Shown here in pieces: positions 47,531 to 58,602 of a stretch of 64,000 bases of DNA. Positions within the stretch are counted from its first letter, which is position 1. The number at the start of each line of letters is the position of its first letter. Below the pieces are notes generated by a model that made no database searches, was not told the DNA's origin, and was given only the letters and a program-made list of their open reading frames with translations. Position numbers and translations under genes: made by a program. The stretch comes from Tipula vernalis (Eukaryota; Arthropoda; Insecta; Diptera; Tipulidae), in the NCBI GenBank assembly GCA_958295665.1, contig OY282558.1, positions 17,049,409 to 17,113,408 on the forward strand. The letters run 5' to 3'.

Positions 47531-50448
47531 AAGTAAGCAATAATACACCTTGGACGAGTAATTAGTTTTATAAAACGGCATGTGATACAAAACTCACCTT
47601 AGAAAAATTTTCAACACTATTAGCAAAAATTGAAGCCATGATGAAAGTTTGATAATATCTCAGAATTTACCGAATCAAAAGATTGAATTTGTTTTAAATG
47701 TATAAAATAGGTAAAAATAACGAAGGGTTGTCGAAAGATTATTCAGAGACATATCATTCAGATTTGAGTTACGTTTTCATGAAAACCTATTGCTGCGTCT
47801 TGAACTTCATAATTCAATATTGAATAAGTGTCAGCCAAAACGCACTGCTCCTGCTAATTGAAATGAGAGAACTATTCAATGACAAGTAAACTTGCAACTT
47901 ATTGGCCATAACCCAATAGACTCATATAGTAAAACACAACAGCTTGCGTTATAATCAAGCCACACGGCATGTATCCAGACGTGGAGTTGATTAGGTATAA
48001 TTTACGTTGTTTTGTAGTTACTACATGGTGGGTCATAAAATCATTGCTACTCAGCACATCAAAATCAAAAGGTCCATTTAAAAACTTTCTAAAAATAGAC
48101 AATCATCCATATTGTGTAATTGAAACCCAGCTTGATCATTTAATGAGTCATTATGATAAATTGAAATATTAGCACATATATGGTCGGCTCCATTTGTACA
48201 CATACCAACTTTCTAATTCCAGAAAAATTTGACCTAATTTTACAACCGGCAGTAAATAAAATAAAATAATAAAATTTCGGCAAACCTCTACTTAATATTT
48301 GAACATCATAATCAGGCGTGAAAACTAAATAAACTACTTACTTACTGTTATGTACCTACATGATAAAAGCACACACACATATACGAGTATAAAGTAGAAT
48401 CATTAAATCATAAAATCCCAACACTTCTGTTACATTTCTCGACCACATATGGTTTCATTATTCTTCATTATATCCCAGCAGCAGCAACAATTTCATACGT
48501 CTACAAAATTCATGCACACGTCTTGGAATTTTTTTTTTTTTTAGACTTACGCCTGCCTCTCATTCCAAAACGAGGGTCCCATAACTATTTTCTATATTTT
48601 GCTGGATAACAATAAAATCATAAATTTTATTTAAAACTCCTTACACATGTCCTTTTGCATTTTTTTTATGTGTATTCCTTTTTTATTTTATAAATTAAGA
48701 AAAGAATTTCATAAACAAAACAAAACCAGCATGAAATCTATGTAAAAGGAAATTTATGTCTCTCAAAAAATCGTACAAGTTATAAACTCTAGTATACAAC
48801 AAAACGCAATGAGAATTGAATATAGACGACACATAAACACAATAATGTACAACAAAAAGGACATTGTCACAGTGTCACAGTAACATATAAAATTCAGAAA
48901 AAAATAACTCACCCAGATTCCAGATATTTACGTACGTATACGAGTATGAGGTTAGGCAAACAAATTAATGGATAAAATGTGAGTTCCAAATTTAGAATTT
49001 ATTTTCATTATTTGTGTTTTGGTTTGGCTCAAATCGATGAATTTACGAAGTTTTATTAAACCACCGTCACCCAGAGAGTAGTAGTGTTTACACAAACCAA
49101 AAATGGAAACTTTTAGGAAAAACTGCTGCACACAGAGTAAAAAACAAAAAAAAAAAAATTAAAATGAAATAAAATCGAGGAAATCTACTTGTTTGGTTTC
49201 TTATTTTGGTTCGTTGGTTGTTTTTCTCGGGAAATTGAAATAAATAAATTGGGTAAGTTGGTTATTTGGAATTAAGCCAAGAAAGACGACTCTAGCAGTG
49301 AAGAATAAAAACAAAACAAACAAAATCGAATCGAACTACTTACTTGGTATTGTTTGTATGGTATATACAGAGAAAAAGCTCATAATGGAAATGTGGGTCA
49401 TAAATTTTTATGGCTTTGTTTTTTGTTGTTTTTATTTGGTTGTATGATTATCCATCGTTAAGGATTTTTTTTTTTTGCTTCTGTTTGTTTGTGCTCCTTC
49501 TTGATTTTGTTCGGATTAGGATATATCGAATTCATTCATGTTTCTTTTTTTTATATTGGTAAATTAGGTAATTCGCTTCGTATTTTTATTATTTTTTTAT
49601 TTTATTTCAGTTTGGTTCTAAATTAGGATTTATTTAAAGAGATGGTGTATAAACAAGACAGATAGAGAAAGAGAGAGAACCCAGAGTATTTTATGGGTTT
49701 AAGAAATTAATTATGGTTATTGTAGTGAAATACACATTTAATTAGAAATATTAGGATTACATTTTGGGATGTAATCTTGTAGAGTATCTATTAGGATTCA
49801 GGAAGAATTTATTTATGGTATTTTTATTTCCCATAAATATTGATGGCCTTACTCAGAAACGGGTTTTATTTGTATCCTATTAAATGGTTGACCTAGTTAT
49901 TTCTTAAGGACCGATAGAGGTGTTGTTCAATAAATAAAACAGATTTGTATTAGGTAATTGCAATTACGATAAAGTTAAATTAATTGCTTTCCATTCTCAG
50001 CCTTCAGTTTACAGTTGGAAATTCAACCAAACTTATTTTTGTGAATATAACCCTGATTGTTTTTGAGAGGTGGTCACAAACATGTTGACGAAAATTTATT
50101 TTGTTTTAATTTTCTGATTTAAATTGTAGAATACTGTTGTCTACTGCTTAATGAAAGCAAAGTACCAAACAACAACTCTATAATTAATATTTGGAGTGTT
50201 TTGCCATTTACAGTTTTTCTGAAGTTCATTTTAGCTTCATTTTAAAAGTGAACATTTTAATAAGTAACATCGAAATGACAAAGCTTTGACATCTTAGAAG
50301 GCATCTGAAATACTTGATGGCACAGTCTACGTTTGCAATTCATCGTCTAACTGAAAATGCTAACGTTCGATTGGATAGAGCTTTTTGGAGGCAAATTCCA
50401 AGAGTGTCAAGCGCGTTTAGATGTTCAAATTGCAAAGGGGAAAAACAA
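47531..50448. other. No gene recognised
   Basis: The first 650 bases may contain more decayed BEL sequence; a 67-codon frame at 47969-48172 has no motif. From about 48200 the sequence is A+T-rich with T-runs (48532-48542, 49467-49476) and GAGA-rich words near 49660. Confidence 0.55.
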
Positions 50449-50640
50449 CTAGAGACAAGTTTCATGCCCAAATTTCGAGAGTTTTAGGTTTCTGCCAAAT
50501 TTAATAAGCTCTTGAATGATGATGCGAACGTAGATTAAATGTTCGGGCTTTGACGAGCTAGGTACCCACAGATCGTCGATATTATACGTAAAATGCACCC
50601 CTTCAATGATTTTATCATTGAAAAAATGGAACATGTATGC
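50449..50640 (-). pseudogene. Ty3/gypsy reverse transcriptase fragment (YIDD-like box)
   Basis: The minus-strand frame reads HFTYNIDDLWVPSSSKPEHL followed by VRIIIQELIKFGRNLKLSKF. This matches the catalytic YxDD motif and following helix of Ty3/gypsy RTs, here with NIDD. It is an isolated fragment of about 60 residues. Adjacent sequence on either side is not convincingly gypsy. Confidence 0.6.
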
Positions 50641-51499
50641 AGTTAACCTCTCAAATGGAGAGATTTAGGGAAGCTCTCTATTGCTTTCATCGTATTGTAT
50701 CTACCGCAAAGCCGACACTCATTGATGTCTAGTTTAGGAAGCTAATGCAATAGTGAGGAGATAGCAATTGTCCTGTTGTTCCGATTCCTCTCCGGTTCAA
50801 CCGAAGTCCTGCGTTTGGCTATAAGAAATGATCAAAAAAAACTTTCAGAAAGTGACATCGAACTTAACGTGAAGTTAAAGTTCAGCTAAAAATTCTTCTA
50901 AAAAAAAAGGGGTAATATATGGGGTAATATGACTAGTCATTGAACTAGCTTAAAAGTTCCCGGATATGCTTGAATTAGTATTCAGGTGAAATTTGAGAGT
51001 TTAATAAAATTGAAAGCAAAATACTTTTATTTAATCGCTTAAACCAAAAATAATAACTTGCAGGAACTTTGATTAATTTACACAATGCTATTAACAGAGA
51101 TGGACATGTTATGCTGAAAATATCGGTAATTTATTTTGCCAACAAGTTATATTGGAAGACATCCATATTTTCAGAATTACTATTACAAATTCACAATGGA
51201 AGGAAATAAATGAAGCAATATATTGTTGGGCAGTATTATGTACTTCCGCGATTTAGTTCAGTACCGGAAAAGAGGGTCGGAAGGAAACCACTCAGTTAGC
51301 GAAATCACAATCCTCAAATCTGCATAACTATAAAGGGGTTTTCACAGTTGAAACCGAAGGCCGTATAGCTGAGATTGCGATAACCGATCACCCTGGATTG
51401 TTGAAGACCCTTAATAAAATAGGAGGAGATCACACGTAGAATGCTGTGAAACAATAAAAATGATGTGATTATAGAATATTTAACAGCTGCCTAAAACTT

Positions 51500-51660
51500 G
51501 GTCATTTTTCGAAGAAATGGAAAACTGGGGAAACGATTGTTATTTGAGAGCAAAGCAAGAGTGATACTATGTCTGAAGAATCATATCGGCCAATAATATT
51601 CCTCCCTGTGTTGAGTTGACTCCTTGAAAAACTTCTCATTTATTGTATAAATCCAAGTGT
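51500..51660 (+). pseudogene. LINE reverse transcriptase fragment (R1/Jockey-like)
   Basis: WKTGETIVI, a stop, then SEESYRPIIFLPVLS with a stop, and LLEKLLIYC match the N-terminal RT block of non-LTR retrotransposons (usual pattern: WK..., SYRPI.LLPVLGK, LEKLL). Only about 50 residues remain. It ends just before the BEL gag frame at 51707, so the BEL sequence may have inserted into or recombined with a LINE. Confidence 0.6.
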
Positions 51661-51706
51661 TGAACGATATGCGCTATTGTAGAAAATCTTAAAAACAGTC
51701 GAAGAA

Positions 51707-52576
51707 TTGCGCTTAAAGTCGAGTCGCGCCAAAGAGCTTCTAGAAAAGATAATAGACCTAGAAGCATCGATATTTGCCATTGATAGTCAAGTAGAGTTAA
51801 AGTTAGATGAAAGTATCCTTACGGTGGCTACATTAAACGACTGGATAAATAAACGTGGTCCTAATGAATTGAGTAATCCTACTATTGACACCAGTTTTAA
51901 TATGTCGGCTATAAATACTGGCTCCGATGTGCGCCTTGCTCAATTGCAAATTCCCACTTTTTCTGGCGGTTATACGAAATGGCAAAGTTTCTTAGACTTA
52001 TTCCATTCCAGCATTCATAGTAGAGAGAATATAAACCCTGTGCAAAAATTTCATTATTTGATGGGCTTGCTCAGAGATGACGCATTTTCTTTAGTACGGC
52101 ATTTTAAAGTTACTGAAGCTAATTACATTGAAGCATTAAAAAAGCTAAGACAAAGGTACGATCGTAAACGCCATACGATTAATACTTTCATTCGTAACTT
52201 TATAGAACAGTCTAACGTAAATGTTACCAGTGCGTTTAACATACGAAAATTATTAGATACCTCTGATGTAGCAATCCGTGGTTTAAAAGTATTAGGTGAC
52301 AGAGCCGAAGCCAGAGATCCCAGGCTTATATACATATTGTTGCAAAAGCTCGATGATGAGACACGCAGTTTATGGGCGCAAGAGAACACCGACAAGGATT
52401 TCCCAACCATCAACGAGTTTTTCGATTTTTTGATAAAAAGAACCGACGCACTGGAGTCGGTAAAGATGCATTTCGTTCGACCAGCGCGAGGAAATGTAGC
52501 GATCAAACCGAGAAACAGCTTTGCGAATGCCACCATAGAAGATTGCGTAACGTGCAATTATCGACTTGTCGGTTGA
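51707..52576 (+). pseudogene. BEL/Pao remnant 3, gag (DUF1759-like), long open frame
   Basis: This 289-codon frame is uninterrupted. It contains the BEL gag signature RLAQLQIPTFSGGYTKWQSF with LDLFHSSI (about residues 80-105), followed by KFHYLMGLLRDDAFSLV and LKKLRQRYDRKRHT. It has no in-frame ATG near its beginning: the frame opens after TAG at 51680-51682 and the nominal start is TTG, so the true N-terminus is probably lost. A frame change at the end leads into the zinc knuckle. In an active element Gag would form the virus-like particle that packages the RNA. Confidence 0.85.
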
Positions 52577-52584
52577 AGACCGCA

Positions 52585-52730
52585 GAAATTTAAACGGGAA
52601 ATACAAAAAATGTTTTAATTGCCTCAATCGGGGACATACGGTCTACGACTGCAGAATTCGAGGCAGAAGTCGTCAATGTTATGGGAAGCATAGGCCACTA
52701 GATGATTTGACGTCAGCTGTATGAAGAGTT
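52585..52730 (+). pseudogene. BEL remnant 3, CCHC zinc knuckle
   Basis: KCFNCLNRGHTVYDC is a complete CX2CX4HX4C knuckle; in a second knuckle (RQCYGKHRPL) the usual cysteine and histidines are partly lost. It lies in a different frame from gag. It is followed by an apparent deletion before the protease tail. Confidence 0.8.
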
Positions 52731-54820
52731 TAGCAAAAATTAATTTGCCGGATCCAAATTTCCACAATCCTGGAGCAATCGACATATTGTTTGGCGCAGA
52801 CATAGTTTTTGAATTGTTTGAAGATTACAGCATGGAGTTGGATAGTCCAATTTTAAAAGCGCACAAAACTAAATTAGGCTGGGTTGTAGGTGGCCGACAT
52901 GAAGCAGAAAGAAAAGAAGCCACACAGTCATTTACATCCATCGTTGACATAGATTCTACTTTACAATGATTTTCGGCAATCGTAGAAGTTCTGCAAAACA
53001 GTAAAATCAGCAAAGGAGAGCAGGAATGTTAAGACTGGTTCAAGGCGACTACGCGACGAGCAGAAGATGGAAGATTCATAACCAAACTTCCATTCCAGGA
53101 GCTGTCGAAGACTCTGGGATCAATGTACCAGCAAGCAGTATCGAGATTATTGGCAAATGAGAAACGTTTTAAGACAAATGGTCAATTCCGCCAGCTCTAC
53201 CATCAGTTTCTAAAGGAATACGAAACGCTTAATCACATGCAGCAGCTTGAGTTAAATCGCACCGAACTACAAACAACTTACATTCTACCACATAACGGTG
53301 TATTTAAAAATAGTAGCAGTACAACGAAGCTGGTGTGTCCTTAAACCAGAACTTGAAGATAGGGCCAAACGTGCAATCAACGCTGTTTCAAATTCTTACT
53401 CGATTCCGACAACATCGATACGTACTCGTAGGCGACATTGAAAAAATGTATCGTCAGGTTTGGGTAAGACAAGGAAGATACCAATCATCAGATAATTCTG
53501 TGGCGAGACGCAAAGCAGCAAATACGTCCATACGCGTTGAATACCGTAACTTATGGCATGGCGTCTGCATAATTCATGGCCACTAGATGCTTAAAATAAC
53601 TGGCTACCATACACCTACAAAATTTTCCTGAAGCGTGCCGGGCCATAGAACAAGATATTTACGTGGATGATCTGATGGCTGGCATTCCAACCTTATCTGG
53701 CCTGATGAAGCTGAAAGACGACATTTTGAAAATTTTAAGTAGTGGGGGATTCAACTTAAGAAAACTAGCATCAAACGAACCACAAATGCGAAACCTATTA
53801 AGCAATCCCTCCAACAACTTAAAGGTATTCTCCGAACATCCAGAGCCATTGAAGGTGTTAGGAATAGCGTGGGATGCCAACTCGGATCATTTCATATTCC
53901 AGGTAAATTTAGATGAGAAACAAATACACACCAAACGAAGCTTTCTTTTAGAAGTAAGCAAGATTTTCGATCCACCGCTTATGGTTGCAATCGATTGGAT
54001 GTGACGAAACCACAAGAAGCACAATCTAAGTGGGTTAACCTTCGAGATAATCTCTGCCAAGCTCCTGAAATAAAAATTCCCTGTTGTATCACCGCATGGA
54101 CCAGATTAAACATACACGGATTTTGTGTTGCTAGCAAATGGGCTTATGCAGCGGCGGTTTATGCTCGATCACATAGCTCTGAAGGATTTGTTACACACCT
54201 AATTTGTACCAAGACCAAGGTGCCACCACTGAAACAAGTCAGTATACCGAGACTTGAACTAATGAGAGCGGTACAACTCAGTCGATTAGTGAAAGAAGTT
54301 ACTGAGACTTTATCAATCAATGCAGCCTCGGTAACATTGTGGACCGATTCAAAAATAGTGCTGGATTGGATATCCAGCCAGCCAAGACTTTGGACAACAT
54401 TTGTCGCTAACCGCACAGCAGAAATGCAGCAGAAATGTCCCATCCCGACAAAATCCTGCCGACTGTACGACTCGCGGGCAATCCGCTGAGGAAATTTCAA
54501 AAAACAGTTTGTGGTGGAATGGACCGGCGTGGTTGGCAAAAGATGAACATTGTGGGCCACATCAACCAGAGATCCCAGAAACCCGTGAAGAAATCGAGGT
54601 TGACGTATACAAGACTACCACTTCAAGGGCGGAAACCGAACAGAACTCAGAAGACGATCTTCTGAGTAAGAAGTATTCGAGCTTCCTTAAACTGAAAAAA
54701 ATCCTCTCATATGTGCTCAGATATCTCAACAATTTGAGAGCTAAAAAACATCAAGGAAAGATGCGAATTGGGGTACTGACATCTGCAGAACTGGAAAAAA
54801 CAAATCGATATTGCAACTAG
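52731..54820 (+). pseudogene. BEL/Pao remnant 3, pol: protease tail, RT, RNase H
   Basis: LPDPNFHNPGAIDILFGADI and KTKLGWVVGG (52745-52890) form the C-terminal protease region; the catalytic DTG part is missing. RT follows with SLNQNLKIGPNVQSTLFQIL and LVGDIEKMYRQVWVRQ (about 53335-53470), a scrambled middle, then YVDDLMAG (YVDD at 53660-53671) and a long clean stretch to 54004. RNase H spans 54005-54489: its first Asp is replaced in FCVASKWAYAAAVYAR, while PRLELMRAVQLS and WTDSKIVLDWIS are kept. A tail with NPADCTTRG and LWWNGPAWL reaches the stop at 54818-54820. The integrase is absent. Four or more frame breaks, but long clean stretches: the best preserved BEL here. Confidence 0.85.
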
Positions 54821-55574
54821 AAGGCAGGTATAACTCTTATAAGTAGCAATATATTGCTAAATACTCGTAAGTCAGCTCCAACTTGAGAGTCTTCATTAAT
54901 GCTAAAAAGCTATTCTACTCATTGACAGATATGCGTCACAACACACTTATAATACACAATCTGAGTAATGACGAAGTGTTTTTTACATACACGGCCAGAT
55001 AGGCTGGGAAATTAACCTCTGAACATGATAGTCAATCAATCCCGAGCTCGATAACGAAAGTTATAACTAGACACAGTAAATTGAAATTTTACCTAAAGCG
55101 ATTCAACAACAAGAACAGAAGCAATGTACTTGCGAAGTTGAAGTAAAAAACGAAAAGCACCTACCTTTTAATTGTGATCAGGTGGTCATAGTGTCACTAA
55201 GAAACAAGTGGCTAGATGACGGCAACTTTGACGAATTATAAATGTCGACCCTTCCAAGCAAATGATTTTGCAAAGTACTAGCTAAGCATTGAAATTTAAA
55301 TAATTCCTGGTTAAAAGTTACACGGCAATAAATGTGAACTGCACTAACAGCTGATAGAGACCATGGGTTAATAGGTGGACAACAAAACTCAGTGCCGCAC
55401 CAACGGTTTTTACTTTTGTCTACTTGACCATAAAAGTTTCTGATTTGTTAAATTTTCCTCTTCGGCCAAATCGGAACGAAACCCATTGTGAGCAAATATA
55501 ATTTTAAAAAAGTATTAAAATTGCCGATTAGGGTGGACTGGACCTTATTTACGAAAGTACGAAAGTCTTACGGG
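54821..55574. other. No gene recognised
   Basis: No integrase motifs could be read after the BEL pol remnant. The sequence is moderately A+T-rich and multiply stopped in all frames. Confidence 0.55.
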
Positions 55575-55647
55575 GCACACTCCAGAAATGTGAGGTTACC
55601 CTAAAAATTTAATAAAAAAAATATTGGGTCAATCGAAAATGATTTAA

Positions 55648-57876
55648 CACGTTCGCCCCTCAAAGACACATACATATATGTGTCACAAATTACTGAAATT
55701 TTACATAGGTATATCTTTAGAATGGTTTGTGTTATGATTATTTTCTTTTCGCCGCAGTCTTTATGAGTATGTGGCACACATTTGTGTCACATGGTTTCAA
55801 TGAGAAAGTTTTATTTATTGAAATATTTTCATATTTCGGGAAACCCACGATATTGGTTCAGAGAAAAGGGATAACGATTTATTTAACGTTTTTATGTGAG
55901 TTTGTCGACGATTTTTGTATAGTAAAGAGGTACGAGTATATTGTTTGCATTATAATATTTATACTTAGAATTTTTGGTATTATAGTGAAAATTTAACGAT
56001 TTTTAATTCAAAACTAAATTTTTGAAGTGTAATAAAATGTATTCAAAGTTATTTGTGTAGCATATAAAGTTGTAATGTATACTAATTTTATTATTGACTC
56101 CCCGATTTTCTGATTTGGGTGAGTTTGAAGTTAATTGCAGATTTTTTTGTTGTACTGTTATAATAGATTCTTGGTTTTAAAGGAATTTGTGCATAATGGA
56201 AAGTCGAGGAAAGCTTATGCACTTTGCGCGTAAATCTGACGAATCTGAATTGGACTCTAGCAACGGTGAAATAGACTTTGAAGATTCGGGCAGCAGCTTT
56301 CGCATTTATGACACTGACAGCATGTCACCTGAATGCTCAGTAGAAATTGACTTGCAAGAGGTACCAGTTCAAGAATATGTTGCTGAAAATAACAATTTCA
56401 GGGAAATATTTGACGATGTATTGCTCGAGAAAATAGTTACTTGGACTAACGCACGTGATAATTCATTATTGAACATTAGCCATTATCAGCAAATTCAAAC
56501 TTTCGCAGATGGTAAGATGTGACCAGTAGCAAATTGAAACAAATGTTTGGCTTATGTCTACTAATGCCTCTAAATAGAAAACCAAGCCTAAAACGCTATT
56601 GGGCCAAAACTGGGCTTTATGTTCAAAATGTATTCGGCCAGACAATGAGTCGAATAAGGTTTGAAAACATCCTTAGGTTTATGTGTTTCTATGACGAGCA
56701 ACACGACGTGATTGGACAAAACACAAGATGTCACAAATCACGTTCTGGCTAACATAAATTGTATAGCCCACCTCAAAACATTTCATTAGATGAAACTCTC
56801 CTGTTATGGCGAGAAAGACTGTCATTCCGGCAGTATATACCAAATACCCGAAGAGGCACAAGTATAATGGAATCAAATTCTATGAATAATGCAATCGAAG
56901 GTTTTATTATATATACCGGAAGAGGTACGGTGTCTAACGAGAAAGTGCATGCATTTGGCGTTGTTGTTGAACTAATGAAGGAATATTTGGGTAAAGGTAA
57001 TACGTTGTATATGGATAATTACTACTGCAGTATTGACTTGGCAGAGCACTTGGTGAATCATTAAACAAATATATAGTATGTGGAACATTACGTTCGAACA
57101 GGAAACGCAATCCCTCTCAAGTTATAAAGAGTAAATTAAAGCCAGGACAAATTTCATGGCGGCGAAACCCAAGAACATTATGGTGTTAAAATGGTAAGAC
57201 AAGCGAGACGTTTTGATGATTTCGACCAAACATAATGCCGAGCTTATTAATTTAATACCAAAAAGAAACAAGGACATAATAAAGCCAAAAATAGTGGTAG
57301 ACTACAACGCTAATATGCCGGGGATCGATAGGACGGATCAAATGATTTCATATTATGCTTGCCCAAGGCGTTCAGTGCGATGGTACATGAAAGTGTTTTT
57401 TCATATACTGGACATAGCAATATGGAATTCGTGTAGGATATATAACAAACAAACTCAGCAGCGACAATTGCCACATCTAGAATTTAGAGCAACAATTATA
57501 ACCTCGTACTCAGGGGAGATTCACACTCACAGCACATTTTCCTAGCATAGCCAACAGCTGCAGGAGGTGTCGCATGTGTTACAAAACTGGTAAAAGGGCT
57601 GCGAGTAAATACGTTTGTGATACATGCAAAGATGCTAACGGCGAGTTGATCGGCCTATGCCCATATCCATGCTTTCGGCTATGGCATACCCAATAAAAAA
57701 TTTGATTTTTTTTTTTTTAACTGTAACTGATTTACGTTTATATAATTTATATGTAAATCACAATTAACTGTTTAGAAATATAAACCTATTATACTGAATT
57801 TTGTAATTTCTTGTCACAGAATTGTTAATATGTGAGTTTTTCCAAACATCATAAAATCGTTTGAGGGGCGAACGTG
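55648..57876 (+). mobile_element. Second piggyBac-superfamily transposon, degenerate
   Basis: Length 2,229 bp. It has inverted ends CACGTTCGCCCCTCAAA (55648-55664, complement ending at 57876). TTAA precedes the left end (55644-55647) and TTGA follows the right end (57877-57880), most likely a mutated TTAA. Near-palindromes GACACATACATATATGTGTC (55665-55684) and GTGGCACACATTTGTGTCAC (55771-55790) lie near the left end. Its ends differ entirely from those of copy 1, so this is another family. Confidence 0.9.
56196..57696 (+). pseudogene. piggyBac transposase, multiply frameshifted (second copy)
   Basis: The acidic N-terminus (MESRGKLMHFARK...) is open to 56522. After a frame change comes KLKQMFGLCLLM (about 56531), then the first catalytic Asp in NISLDETLLLWRERLSFRQY (about 56777). 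The second Asp is in TLYMDNYYCSIDLAEHL (about 57003) and the third in NMPGIDRTDQMISYYACP (about 57313). The C-terminal cysteine finger (SCRRCRMCYKTGK, then YVCDTCK, GLCPYPCFRLWH) closes at TAA 57694-57696. All three catalytic residues survive, but at least four frameshifts or stops (about 56520, 56750, 57062 and 57545) make it inactive. A tract around 56850 is also poorly conserved. It is unlike copy 1 in its ends and only moderately similar in protein. Confidence 0.9.
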
Positions 57877-58602
57877 TTGAAGGTGGAAAAAAACTTTTTT
57901 TTCGCAATTTTTCACCTTCAATCGAACAGAAAGTTGATTTTAATTTTTTTTACCTAAAAAAACCTTTCCAAAATATTAAAGATCGGTTAACAAAAAGCGA
58001 TTTTATTAAAAAATTTCTAAGGTAAATTAAAAGTTTTTTTTTAACTTTTTTTAACCCGTAAATTATTCTCAAAAACCAATTCTTCTCAAAATATGACTAA
58101 TTTCAATGAATAAATGACTTTGGATATCCAGCGAGCATGGACATAGGCCATGTATGTCTGCTTTAAAGTTAGCCTTATTTCTTACTGCTTTAAAGTTATC
58201 CTTATTCAATGAATATCAAGCGTCCTTGCATTCCACAAATAGTAGAACATTTACTCCAGAAGTATACGACCGGAAAGATTCAATAAACCTCCTTATAGTT
58301 TCTGCTCTAAAGTAACAACTAAACCATTCAACCCGCTACAATACCTTTTGCAGTGGTATACAGCCGTGATGAGAAGGACGACGAGACAAATTCTATGTAA
58401 CAGCGAGGGGTGAGGTCTTTCTCCTAACTTCACTCTAACAAATTGATTATCTCCTCTATCCACAACAACCTCCATTTTGGCAGGAGAAAAATTGAAAAAA
58501 AAAATTTTTATCAAATTTCTCGCACAACTCTGGACCTCTAAACGATCTTCGATTGACCCAATAATTAAATTTTTAGGGTAACCTGACATTTCTAAGGGTG
58601 TT

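Larger units (their letters stand above)
55575..58602. mobile_element. MITE with ~65-bp inverted ends, carrying a nested piggyBac
   Basis: The left arm (from about 55575) reads AGAAATGTGAGGTTACCCTA then AAAATTTAAT and ATTGGGTCAATCGAA. The right arm (58548-58602) is its complement with few differences. The left arm is interrupted at TTAA by piggyBac copy 2 and resumes at 57881: AATGATTTA|AAGGT matches the right arm's complement GATCGTTTAGAGGT. Without the inserted 2,233 bases the MITE is about 795 bp. No coding region of its own was seen. Confidence 0.7.

Noticed and set aside
52123..52557. 144-codon minus-strand open frame
   Set aside because: Shadow of the BEL gag frame on the opposite strand.
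54159..54560. 133-codon minus-strand open frame
   Set aside because: Shadow of the BEL RNase H region, whose plus-strand motifs are clear.
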